Source of the DNA: Oopsacas minuta
Lineage: Eukaryota > Porifera > Hexactinellida > Lyssacinosida > Leucopsacidae
Direction: 5' to 3'
Assembly: GCA_024704765.1 (NCBI GenBank)
Contig: JAKMXF010000082.1
Span: 1 to 31,022, forward strand
DNA: 31,022 bases
Positions 10,642 through 19,593 of the stretch are shown piece after piece. Each line of letters starts with the position of its first letter. The first letter of the stretch is position 1. A program made the translations under genes and the position numbers. The notes below the pieces were generated by a model that had not been told where the DNA came from, made no database searches, and saw only the letters and a program-made list of their open reading frames with translations.

Positions 10642-10864
10642 ATATTTGGATGTTTTCTATAATATATTGGGATAAGTGCCAAAATCTTCTGTGTGTTTTA
10701 TTCAAGTTAGCAAAAAGCTTGGCAAAAGCACTTCTTTTAGCTTGTAGATGTTATACTCTAGCTCTATGCAAGTTTTAAATTTAAGGAAGACTAAACTTAG
10801 GGCACAATTACACAGTGCATAGGTTTGTTCAACTTTTGTAGAATATGGGAGGCGCATGCATGTG

Positions 10865-10940
10865 TCAGAATTCTGTAGTATGCATTTGTCAGACAAGGTG
10901 TATACATTCGTCAGAATTCTGTAGCATGCGTTTGTCCAAT
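10865..10940 (+). repeat. Two-copy 46-bp tandem motif
   Basis: TCAGAATTCTGTAGTATGCA at 10865 recurs as TCAGAATTCTGTAGCATGCG at 10911, giving a 46-base period. AGAATTCT is itself palindromic. Confidence 0.55.
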
Positions 10941-12019
10941 TTTAACCAACAACAATTAGGAAGTCAGACATCTAGATAACATTAAGGACCAATGGTGACA
11001 ATAATCTGACGAAAAAGACTCTTCACTAAAGTACGATAGTCAAATACAAATAATCAGCAAAGAGAATCACTAATCTTAACTAATACGATAAAAATATTAT
11101 TTACCGAGTAGATATCTATCCAAATACACAAATCAACAGATATGTGGTGGTCTGAGCTTCGGACAACATCCAAGACCGATACTGACACTAATTCGAAGCA
11201 AAAGCTCTTCACAACAGGAAGAATAGTGAGTAAAATACACATAATCAGCAATTAGAAACATCTGTATAACAAATGCAAGGATTATTGTCTGAGAAACGCA
11301 GCGCTCCCAAATACGGTCTTGATAAATTTACTTGTTGAAAGTCTTTTAGCCTACATATTCAATTGAATTCATATCAATTCATATGGACCCTCACCCTCTG
11401 TCTGTCGACAAAGATTTTCTCATTGGCCGAACATAATCCAAACTAGGCCATGATAATTCGCTTCCGCTCTGCTTGCACATATTACTGACCCTTACTATAT
11501 ATTTCCTGATTCTGATAGCATATATAAATATGTAAAATGATTATAGTTTTGTAGGAGTTACATTGATTACTAATTTACTATATAATTAGTTGTTAGAAGA
11601 TAGAGCGAGCAGTTAGTGGTGAGTGAGCCACAATTGTTCGTATATTCAGATTTTAACAACAAAAATTTGACAGTTAAAAGTGTTAAATAATGTATTTTAT
11701 TAATAGAAATGCAAAGACGAAGTCTCTGCTATTTATTTCCAAAGAATTTAAAATGAAATCAGCCACATCCCGATTTTACCTAAAAGCCCGCTAAATTGGT
11801 ACTTTTTTCTGAAATTTCTCTAGAAATTTGCAAAATTTTATTTCAGATTTGATTTCTTCGATTTTTTAATCAACCAAGATTTTTTTGAATAAATTAGCTA
11901 TAAGTGGGAGTTAATTTTGCCAGAATTAATTGCTATGAATTGAAAAAGTAGCTAAAACCTTTCCGAGTGCCCCCTTAGTCAACAGTACATGCATGAATGC
12001 GGTTAAATCTTATTCCTAA

Positions 12020-12110
12020 TACCATATTTCCCCGAATAGGCGCCGGGGGTTTCATATGAACGAAAAAAATATGCGGCGGTCTATTATAAGTGCCCGTTTT
12101 AATAAACGCT
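12020..12110. mobile_element. Degraded copy of a GC-rich hairpin MITE
   Basis: ACCATATTTCCCCGAATAGG, then CGCCGGGGGTTTCATATG and AACGAAAAAAATATG, match the left half of the intact copy at 12228-12310. The right inverted terminus has decayed. Confidence 0.55.
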
Positions 12111-12227
12111 AGGGATTGAAATTGATTGATCAGTAAACGTATACGTATATGGTATATCACAAGTTTGAATGAATGAATAATGTTTACATTGTGATTCTAT
12201 CGATTAAAAAACTGAAAGTAGGCGTAA

Positions 12228-12310
12228 TACCGTATTCCCCGAATAAGCCTCGGGGGTTTCATATGAACGAAAAAATAAGCGCCCCGGCGCTTATTCGGGG
12301 AAATACGGTA
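12228..12310. mobile_element. 83-bp hairpin MITE with near-perfect termini
   Basis: It begins TACCGTATTCCCCGAATAAG and ends CTTATTCGGGGAAATACGGTA, which are almost exact reverse complements. The centre holds TTTCATATGAACGAAAAAAT. A diverged sibling lies 200 bp upstream and a 15-bp terminal match lies near 2438-2452. Confidence 0.65.
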
Positions 12311-12466
12311 ATAGTAGAATATGGAAAATAGACATAATTACAAGTGTTACAAGCCTTATTTAGGTTATTTGAGGTGCAAATTCTTAAAATCTTTCAAAAT
12401 AGGCTTGGGCCCACCAGTCGGTCAAGATTTGGACCGGTTCCATCTCTGATATAGGCTGCAGCGGAA

Positions 12467-12528
12467 GCGAATAATCATAGCTAGTTAAAAATTATTATTA
12501 TCATTTTAACTAGGTTATGATTATTCGC
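12467..12528. repeat. Hairpin with 24-25-nt arms
   Basis: GCGAATAATCATAGCTAG plus TTAAAA pairs with TTTTAACTAG plus GTTATGATTATTCGC across a short AT-rich loop, with one bulge. A related inverted copy lies near 11443-11465 (AACTAGGCCATGATAATTCG), so the arm sequence is part of a dispersed repeat. Confidence 0.65.
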
Positions 12529-12530
12529 TT

Positions 12531-12607
12531 GAATATTGTCAGGTAACTCAGTTAGCACTTTGCTTTGCTTTGTTGCAAAGTGTAAACTGAGTTACTTGAC
12601 AATATTC
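12531..12607. repeat. Hairpin with 33-nt arms and 11-nt loop
   Basis: Arms 12531-12563 and 12575-12607 pair with three mismatches in 33 around the loop TTTGCTTTGTT. It starts two bases after the preceding hairpin ends. The geometry would also suit a small folded RNA, but there is no evidence of expression. Confidence 0.7.
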
Positions 12608-12817
12608 AAAATGTTCAGAAATCGAATTATCATATACATTTCCCAAAATTTATTTCATATTAGCGAAATATATTCAATAAATAGACTTCCAAATTTGTAC
12701 TCAGTAAGATAAGAAAAATTGAATCGCATACACAAAGACAACAGTTAAATTTGCTATATTTACATTTTTTCGAGCAAAATTTACGGCATACAAAACTATC
12801 CTCATAATATTACAGAA

Positions 12818-12967
12818 ATTCAACAGTTAAAGAAAAATTTCCTTGCATGTACCTTGAGCCGTGGTTTACTACGATCTCCGTTATAACCTTCATAGATTGG
12901 AGTATAACGGATTGGAGTTATTCTATTCCTTACAAACTGTGTTGAACACTTCCAAACAATATTCAGG
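12818..12967 (-). repeat. Right arm of the inverted repeat, abutting the N at 12968
   Basis: This is the reverse-complement partner of 10508-10641. It stops exactly at the N, as expected if an assembler broke a contig inside a repeated sequence. Confidence 0.7.
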
Positions 12968-12968
12968 N
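12968..12968. other. Single-N contig join
   Basis: A repeat arm ends on the left and a VLIG reading frame begins mid-domain on the right. The N therefore marks an assembly gap of unknown size rather than one ambiguous base. Confidence 0.7.
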
Positions 12969-14462
12969 CAATTGGAAAGTCATTTTTAGTTGATTTGATA
13001 TTCGATACAGATTTCGTTAAGGGAAGTTCTCAAAATAGTGCCTTTCATTTCAATTCCATTGATATCCAAATGACAAAAAACCTGTTTGGAGAGAGGAATG
13101 ACAAAACAAGTTTAGAATCAACGAAATGGGCATACATAGATTGTCATGGGTATTCTAATTATGATATCATCAAAGTAATTTGTCGACACTTGGACATTGC
13201 TCTAATTCATATCAACCACAAAGATTATCTCAATACCAACAACAAAGGACGGTTGAACAAGGATATTGACCTTCTAACGGAAACTGTAAAACATGTGTAT
13301 TTACTTATTAGAGATTATACAGAATCTGAAGTAAAAATAATTCCGAATACAAGTGGGGATAAATTCCTAACTTCTATTTTCATTCCCAATCTTACCAGTA
13401 AGAACACAAAGATACACTCTGTGACAAAATCATTGAAAAAAATTGGTTATGAGATTTTACATTTGAAGCTTGATCCCTCGAAGAACATCGGAAGCGAGTT
13501 TTTGGAAAAAGTTATGAGCGATCTCAAATATCATTATTTGGAGGAAATTCAAAATGACAAACAATTAATTCAAGTAATAACAAACTACATTGATAAAGTT
13601 GCTCGAACTTCCAATTTAATAGATTTCTCTTTCTTAAACTTCTATCCAATTTTCGTGGAATATATGAGTTCTTATCATAAATGCTCTTATGAGACAGATC
13701 AGAAGATTATCGATCAGCTAAATGCGAAACGAGGGGAACTAGAGGAAAAACTAAAAAATACTAAAATGGGTGATGTTGTCATGCAGTTTAACGAAATATT
13801 AAAACGCAGAAATTCAACACTAATAATATGGAAACTTTCACAAGAATTATCTCTTCTCTCAAAGAAAATCATAAACTGTATGAACCTTACACCCGACAAA
13901 GTTATCGAACAGAAAAATGATAAATACACACTGGAAATCCTCTGGAGGGAATCATTGCTATCCAAAAAATATGGTAATTTAAGCGAAAAAGATAGAAAAA
14001 ATTACGCTCACACATTTGCTGCTAACTTCAGTAATCATGTTGAGAGAGGAGAAGCTTTCGAATTAATCGATGGTGATAATCTCAGGTTTTTTAATCAAGA
14101 TATCAACTCATCATTATATAATTTATACGAGAGACAAAATGCAGAACTTACCAAAATCAATAAAGGTAAAAGTATAAATATGAAACAAGCACCTATCGTA
14201 GTCAGTATTTTTGGGCCACAAAGTTCTGGTAAATCAACTTTGCTAAATTATTGTTTTGGTTGCAAATTCCTAACAAGTGCAGGCAGATGTACGAGGGGAA
14301 TATATGGATCTCTTTCAAGGTTAAGTAGACCAGTTAACAACTCAAGTCATTTCTTAATTCTCGATACAGAAGGTCTTGATGCGATTGAGAGGGGAAATAT
14401 ACAAGACACTTCTCTGATTCATTTTGACAGAACAATGGTTCTGTTCTGTCTATCAGTATCAC
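12969..14462 (+). CDS. VLIG/GVIN-like large GTPase fragment with pseudo-GTPase region and GTPase P-loop, cut by gaps at both ends
   Basis: One open frame runs from N to N, so neither end is a real start or stop; the TTG near 12995 is not a start. It opens with IGKSFLVDLIFDTDFVKGSS, a P-loop-like segment corresponding to the upstream pseudo-GTPase region of VLIG proteins. About 300 helical residues follow. Then comes the GTPase domain: Walker A GPQSSGKST at 14213-14239, GRCTRGIYGSLSRL, and switch motif DTEGLDAIERGN from 14363. The last homologous residues are VLFCLSVS immediately before the N at 14463. VLIG proteins usually continue for well over 1000 residues, so most of the gene is missing. 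It is on the same strand as the VLIG C-terminus at 1-2168 and may belong to the same gene or a paralogue. Confidence 0.75.
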
Positions 14463-14463
14463 N
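14463..14463. other. Single-N contig join inside the VLIG GTPase domain
   Basis: VLIG similarity ends at the base before the N. The following sequence (14464-14533) stays open for a few codons by chance and carries no VLIG similarity. Confidence 0.7.
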
Positions 14464-15049
14464 AATAAATTTACAAATGAGAAACTTGAAAATGCGAAAT
14501 TCAGATTCAGCGTATTGTGTTACCCCTGTGTAGCCGTTTAGAGCAAGCCTGTACGTATATTTTGAAATTTGGATAATTTGAGTATTTTGTATTCATAAAA
14601 ACAACAATAAATTTACAAATGATTAATTCAAAAGTGTGAAAATCGGAATCAACATGTTCGATATATTTGGTGAAGTTTTATTGAATTCTAAGTACTTCCT
14701 TGATAAATACGATAAATACATAGTTATATGACAATTTCAAAATTGCATACCGTAAATCCTTTCCTTAACAACGGACAAGCAAACAGACAATCATTGAGAT
14801 TTAATATAGATTCCCATTGTATTTTTGGTGTGGGTTTATATCCAATATGTTAACACCAATAAAAAAGTCTGTCATTTTTCATATGGGTATCTGATATTAT
14901 CTATAGTGTAGGCAGTTTTGTAATTCCCTCAAATTTTTTAGTAGAGGGTGTGTTATAACTTTTTGGAAAGCTTATATTTAAAATTTTTTTCATTTTGTGA
15001 ATTATACGGAGGGAGATGGCAGAAAGGGAGGGTCATGAGTTTCCATAAC
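14464..15049. other. Noncoding stretch with a short direct repeat and possible Gypsy 3' LTR
   Basis: AATAAATTTACAAATGA occurs at 14464 and again at 14606, with weaker similarity continuing after each. The part below 15050 may be the 3' LTR of the minus-strand Gypsy element. No gene was seen. Confidence 0.4.
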
Positions 15050-15212
15050 ATCACCTCCCCTCAAAATGATATGGTGACTCTAATCTGAATCTGATTAACC
15101 AAACAGTTTGGCTTCTTCGGGATTCTCGCTTATCGGCGTAAATCTTCACTTTCTCCAGGTTCTTCGGCTACTCTTGTACTGGACTATCCTCCTCATTATT
15201 TTTCGGCATCCG

Positions 15213-15632
15213 TTAGTATATCGCCATTGACATTTTGAACACTTCTTCCTCCGTCTCTGGAGCAATTTCCACCCTGTTATCAGTAGGTTCAAGGTAGTTA
15301 AGACATACTTTCTCTCCGTTACCCCAGGGCTTGCACCGATTCAGATGCACCCACTTCCTGTACTGGAATCTTGGGGAATTGATTTTGACGTTAGCCCTCT
15401 CCTTTGGATTACCCCCTGAATGGTCCCTTAAAATGTGAATCAAGTGTATTCCACGGTTCTCGTGCCTAACCACCATCCAGTCTTGCGATGGGTGGGCGTG
15501 AATGAGATTTGCTATCGTAAAACTCCTTTGCTCTACCCTGCTTCTTGAATTTTCTTCTCCGATAATTGCCTCCATCTGTCGCCTCCGTATCAATTCTCCA
15601 AGGTGCTCGGGATGATCTGAGGATACGCCCAT
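15213..15632 (-). pseudogene. Gypsy pol C-terminal region
   Basis: The 139-codon frame lies after integrase. It contains RHENRGIHLIHI and a WVHLNRCKPWGNGEKV segment of the kind found after the integrase core in Gypsy polyproteins, where a basic tail binds DNA. Its start is not meaningful because the polyprotein is broken by frameshifts upstream. Confidence 0.6.
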
Positions 15633-15645
15633 AAGTGAGTTCCTG

Positions 15646-16273
15646 TTAACTCACTGTTGTGCTCGAACTGGGAAAAGAGTTACTGATAAATCTGATCTCA
15701 CTGTATGTAACAGAGGCCAGTGAGCTTTGGGCAGACTCCAATCTACCAGCAGGCACCTCATGATCTGCTTGGCCTGCCCGATTGCTCTCTCGGTCGTTCC
15801 GTTCGTTCCTTTCCGGATGGTAGGCTGACGAATGTTTCTTACAGATGTATACACGTCGCACAGTTAGTGGAGAACTTCACCATCCACATTTTTTTCCTGG
15901 TCGCTCATCAACACCCTAGGCACTCCATGTCTGTACACCTATTTCGAGAGGAATGCCTTCTTCATGGACTCCGCCGTTTGATCCCACATCGGGATTTTTT
16001 CGATCCATTTTGAAACGTGTCCACTACTAAGAGGAAGTATTTATAGTCTTCTTAACTCCATGGCAGGGTGGCAAAGTCTAGAGCGACTGTGTGCTCAGAA
16101 CTAATCGGTGGGTTCTTAATCAGTTCTAAGGGTTCTCTAGCCTGCAAGTTAGGCTTGGCCTTCGCACACCATGCAAACCCGCAGTAATTGCTGATATCCT
16201 GATTCATACCAATCCACAAGTAATCGACCTGTTTTTCTCCCCCAAAGTGGTCTGTACTATGTGCTTTCCCCAT
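15646..16273 (-). pseudogene. Gypsy integrase remnants
   Basis: The 16052-16273 part retains the zinc-binding region in order (HSTDHFGGEK, YWIGMNQDISNYCGF in decayed form, CAKAKPN) and the start of the core, TVALDFATLPWS, with the first catalytic Asp. The end of the core lies in two overlapping frames at 15646-15861, where HPER/GTNGTTERAIGQAKQI marks the region with the catalytic Glu. The middle Asp region between them was not found intact. At least one frameshift splits the HPE motif from the ERAIGQAK helix. Confidence 0.7.
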
Positions 16274-16403
16274 TATTTCGCTGTGTAATGTTTATGGCGT
16301 CACAATTCTGGCTCCTTTGCATATTAATTCGTCTTCGATATGCTGACCATTAACTTTCTTGTATTGTCCTGCGGTGACTAATACTGTTTCACTGAGCTGA
16401 GCC

Positions 16404-16745
16404 CTAACTAAGTAGAGTGCGCCATCCGCGTTCTCTGCATTCTTTACTTTCTCTAACCAACCCTTCGCGACTGTAACTACGTAAATAAAGTCCTCGAACG
16501 AACTCTCTTCGTTCACCCCATTGTCGTAATCCATTACTGACGCTATGCTCGAAGGGGCGACTCAGACAGTCTGCCACACAATTGTCTCGTTCCCTGCGAT
16601 ATCTAATTTGACAGTCAAGATCTTCTAATTCCATAATCCACCTTGCAAATATATATCGGGCGTCAGGCTGTCGCCTGAGCCAGGCGACCGAATTGTGATC
16701 TGTCAGCACTATAACCCAGTAGCACCCTTGAGGTAGTCGGACCAC
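16404..16745 (-). pseudogene. Gypsy RNase H C-terminal part
   Basis: The sequence VLTDHNSVAWLRRQPDARYI, followed by WIMELEDLDCQIRYR and DNCVADCLSR, is the hallmark C-terminal half of Gypsy RNase H (TDH...L, then D/NxxADxLSR). The start residue of this frame is arbitrary. A frame switch near 16540 leads into the spacer before integrase (16292-16534). Confidence 0.75.
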
Positions 16746-16941
16746 TTCCGAGTTGCATCCACTATGGTCATGTTTCTCTTTGCCCGGCGCTATGCTTCAT
16801 CTGGGCCTCGTTCAGTGCCGATGAAAAGTAATTGATTGGTTGTACTACCCCTGTAGTTGGGCCGTGCTGAGAGAGGACCGCTACGGTAGTGAGGTTGCTA
16901 ATCTGCCTCCACTATGAATTGTGGCACTCACCTGGCGTAGC

Positions 16942-17582
16942 CTAGTACGGCCGGATCGGTAGCCAGGGTTTCTCGGAGCGAGTCAAAAGCAAGTTGGCAA
17001 TCCGTTGTGCAACTCCATGGAGTGTCTGTGTCAGTCTATTCAGTGGTTCGGCCGTCGCGGCTATGTTGCGTATACAGGACCTATAATAATTGATTGTCCC
17101 TAAAAAACGCTGGAGTCCCTTGATCTCGTTGGATCGGGGAAATTCCGAATCTTCGCGACAAGATCTGGATTCGGTTGATGCCCATCTCTTATTACTAAGT
17201 GTACAAGAAACCTTCCCTCCCAATACCTGAAGCTGCACTTCTCTATGCGGAGCTGTATGTTAGCTGGCTTGAATCCATGGAGGACTGTGCGTAGAACGTT
17301 CAAGTGTTTCCTAAAACTCCTTGAGTACACCAGGCAGTCATCGATAAATGACTCTGTATTTGGGGCACTCGCAAGGGCTTGATCCATGACACATTGATAA
17401 GTGACCGGTGCATTACACAGCCCAAAGGGCATTACTAACATTTCGAAATGGACTCGATAAGTGCTGAAAGCAGTCTTTTCAATGTCTTCCTTACGCACTG
17501 GTTCGCACCTGTAGGGGTCCCTGAAAGGTTGTCGACCTTCCACGCTATCTTTTCGCTCCTGCTTGTCCGCGCCCGAACTCAT
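16942..17582 (-). pseudogene. Gypsy reverse transcriptase, N-terminus deleted
   Basis: The frame contains KTAFSTYRVHFEMLVMPFGL, NAPVTYQCVMDQAL and the catalytic box FIDDCLVYS (usually YxDD). A frameshift near 17150-17240 leads to GLQRFLGTINYYRSCI, the end of the RT thumb/connection. N-terminal to KTAF it reads RKEDIEKTAF and a non-RT leader (MSSGADKQERKD). The palm segment carrying the first catalytic Asp, and the whole protease, are missing: gag ends only ~115 bases away. Confidence 0.75.
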
Positions 17583-17695
17583 AAGTATTCACTCCTTGTT
17601 CCTCGTTGTTTTCTTCGCTCGTCTCCATACTGAGAACTCCGGGCTTTTCCTTTTCCGTTTCAAATGTCTTTGAAGCATTAATTACCGAAACCTTA

Positions 17696-18130
17696 TCAAA
17701 GTAGCGATATCCCAAGTCGGTTGCTGTCCGTTAACCAATCTCTGACTTTGACCAAGAGTTCTCTGCCAGTTACCTCCGTTACTTCCTCTCTGCCGGTGAT
17801 CCATGATTTGGCCTTGCCCTGGACTTCCTTCTGAAGTTGTGCAGTTGCGTTCACGCATGCAGTTCTAAGGGGGTAGCTTGCTCTCTTGGCTTGTTTATAC
17901 ATTGCGGCGAGAAAGTCGTCCACTTGTTCTCCCTGCCGCCATGACATCGCGTGGAATCTTTTAGTTGCTTCGTATTCGTCCACTGGAGGGTCGAGTGGTT
18001 TCCTTGAGCAACTTGAATCCGCTATCTAGACTGTCGCACTTCACTGCTTCTTTTGAAACTCGACTAGCTCAACTAGCCTTTGGCACACGAACGCGGGTAA
18101 CATACTAACTGCGGTCTTTACCCCAGCCTA
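17696..18130 (-). pseudogene. Gypsy gag remnant
   Basis: The 95-codon frame at 17696-17983 begins DEYEATKRFHAMSWRQGEQV and continues DDFLAAMYKQAKRASYPL, a capsid-like gag pattern. Upstream in another frame, LPAFVCQRLVELVEFQKKQ (minus strand, about 18040-18105) continues the protein, so a frameshift and stop codons separate the pieces. No CCHC nucleocapsid knuckle was seen. Confidence 0.6.
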
Positions 18131-18220
18131 ACCTTGTGCTATGATGTGGCCTACCGCAGCTCTGAAAAGGGGTCCCAGTCCTCGATTCGATCTGTCTCGC
18201 TTAGTGGTGCGATTGGAATT

Positions 18221-18238
18221 CAAAAGATACTGATACCA
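18221..18238 (-). other. Candidate retrotransposon primer-binding site
   Basis: On the minus strand TGGTATCAGTATCTTTTG begins with TGG, complementary to a tRNA CCA end. It directly follows a sequence ending TCTCTCACA, the CA expected at the end of a 5' LTR. Confidence 0.4.
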
Positions 18239-18829
18239 TGTGAGAGACCCTAATGTATCAGCTGATCTCATGATGTAGGGGAAATTAAGTCATAAAAAGC
18301 TGCTATATAACCGAAAATACTTGTCCGATCGCCTAGCTTTTTATCATCTACTTAAACCACTTAGCTAGTTGATCACTGATAATTTGAAATGATTCCAAAA
18401 ATTGAGATTTGAGGTGACTATGACTGGCAGATTTGTGCCACTTTTGAGGGCACAATCAAAAATTGCAATATTATAAGATATATTTGATCATTTTCCAAAG
18501 TATAAAAAGCAAAACTGTGGGTCACGGTGTCTTCTTGCAGAAAAATAGGTTTGAAAGGAATCAGACCCTTTCACATTCAGCAAGTGAGTCGATTGTCTCC
18601 CCGGCGCTGCAAATTGTGGCCTGCCTTTCTGCCATCTTCCTTCGTTAATTCACAAAAATGAAAACTCGTAACATATTTTTCAGGTTCCGCAAGACATAAG
18701 CATTCCAAAAAGCTATTACATGCCTTTCTACTAAAATTATGGGCAGAAACAGCAATTTGGTACAAATCCGACCACACTACTATAGGAGCTGCACTCAAAA
18801 TATATTTTTAAATAAATTTACGATTAGCA
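18239..18829. other. Noncoding stretch, possible Gypsy 5' LTR remnant
   Basis: The first bases (TGTGAGAGACC on the plus strand) could be the LTR edge, but no terminal CCATAACA counterpart to the 15050 boundary is present. No gene was recognised between here and 18830. Confidence 0.35.
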
Positions 18830-19257
18830 ATGGCTTGTAAAAATGAAGAAGGGAAAGTGAATCAGGATAGAAGTAATCTAAAGATTGTGACTGAAGAAAC
18901 TATCTCAGAACAAAACACAAACATTAAGAATGAGGAAAAATTTTTCCCAGAACAAAGCACCAGAATTTTCAGTGGGGAAACGAACATTCCAGAACAAAAC
19001 ACCAGCACTACCACTGAAGAAACAAATGTCGCAGGACAAAACACCAGCATTACCACTGAAGAAATAAATATCGCAGGACAAAACACCAGCATTACCACTG
19101 ATGAAACAAATATCGCAAAACAAAACGCCAGCATTACCACTGATGAAACAAATATCGCAGAACAAAACACCAGCATTACCACTGATGAAACAAATATCAC
19201 AGAACAAAACACCAGCATTACCACTGATGAAACAAATATCGCAAAACAAAACACCAG
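18830..19257 (+). CDS. Minisatellite-encoded repeat protein, interrupted by a gap
   Basis: An ATG frame (MACKNEEGKVNQDRSNLK) leads after about 20 residues into at least eight 14-residue units. The consensus is DETNIAEQNTSITT, encoded by a 42-bp tandem repeat. Early units are diverged (EEKFFPEQSTRIFS), while later ones are nearly identical. The array runs into the N at 19258. The frame after the N is unrelated, so the true 3' end is unknown. Composition (Thr, Asn, Glu, Gln; QNTS glycosylation-type sequons) suggests a disordered or mucin-like stalk, but there is no signal peptide. The 42-bp period lacks stops in several frames on both strands, so openness alone is weak evidence of coding. Confidence 0.4.
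18890..19257 (+). repeat. 42-bp minisatellite array
   Basis: The unit contains CAGAACAAAACACCAGCATT and ACCACTGATGAAACAAATAT. About nine units are visible, increasingly homogeneous toward the N. The assembly probably collapsed or broke the array here. Confidence 0.85.
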
Positions 19258-19258
19258 N
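19258..19258. other. Single-N contig join in a tandem array
   Basis: The minisatellite ends in mid-unit at 19257 and unrelated sequence starts at 19259, so the number of missing units is unknown. Confidence 0.7.
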
Positions 19259-19289
19259 TGTGAAACTTATGATAGCTACAGAATATTTA

Positions 19290-19593
19290 TTAATATCATG
19301 AGTTATTGACTTTGAATTAACTAAAATGCACTTCTTATTTATCCCTGGTCCAAAAATAAGTGTAGTTTCCAGTCATTATATTACGTAGTTCAGGATTCAA
19401 CCAACAACCTTAGGACATATTATAAAAATCAAATATCGGTGAAAAAAGGGTCGTTGGAGCAAGTGGCTATACATATTGACTTAAAGATCTCTCGTTCAAG
19501 GACATTTACATTTGAATTTATAAATGGGGAAGGGGAGAGGGGGTTATCAGGAGATTAGCCAGCACGACCTCCCCACTTATAAAGGTTCTACTG
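19290..19593 (-). mobile_element. Pogo-like transposon end (copy A)
   Basis: Read on the minus strand from 19593, the end is CAGTAGAACCTTTATAAGTG, with TA at 19594-19595. At its inner side, 19290-19400 is an inverted near-identical copy of 30912-31022 (108 of 111 bases). The sequence in between differs from copy B, so the two elements share internal and terminal parts but not the middle. Confidence 0.6.

Larger units (their letters stand above)
10155..12967. other. Repeat-rich intergenic block ending at an N gap
   Basis: No gene is supported. It contains the arms of an inverted repeat (10508-10641 and 12818-12967), a 46-bp duplicated motif at 10865-10940, two copies of a hairpin MITE family (12020-12110, 12228-12310) and a double hairpin (12467-12607). 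A loose duplication around AATCAGCAA motifs lies at 11000-11260. Confidence 0.6.
15050..18240 (-). mobile_element. Degraded Ty3/Gypsy LTR retrotransposon
   Basis: Read on the minus strand, remnants appear in Gypsy order: gag (17696-18130), reverse transcriptase (16942-17582), RNase H (16404-16745), integrase (15646-16273) and pol C-terminus (15213-15632). A candidate primer-binding site, TGGTATCAGTATCTTTTG, reads on the minus strand at 18238-18221. A purine tract, GAGGGGAGGTGA, reads at 15062-15051, just before a TGTTATGG that could open the 3' LTR. No matching LTR pair was found by eye, so the LTRs are probably truncated or highly diverged. All reading frames are broken. Confidence 0.8.

Noticed and set aside
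10431-10778. 115-codon open frame on the + strand
   Set aside because: It overlaps the inverted-repeat arm, is composed of hydrophobic AT-rich codons and has no recognisable domain.
14464-14533. C-terminal end of the VLIG frame after the N
   Set aside because: Similarity to VLIG stops at the N; the remaining codons are chance read-through into unrelated sequence.
14880-18830. Matching LTR pair for the first Gypsy element
   Set aside because: The sequences outside the candidate PBS and purine tract show no similarity to each other by eye, so no LTRs are claimed.
18862-19254. Long hydrophobic minus-strand frame with repeated VFCSVIFVSSVVML units
   Set aside because: It is only the antisense of the 42-bp minisatellite. 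A stop-free repeat unit with a period divisible by three opens frames on both strands.
18890-19257. CRISPR-like array
   Set aside because: The units are contiguous with no unique spacers and the genome is eukaryotic; it is a minisatellite.
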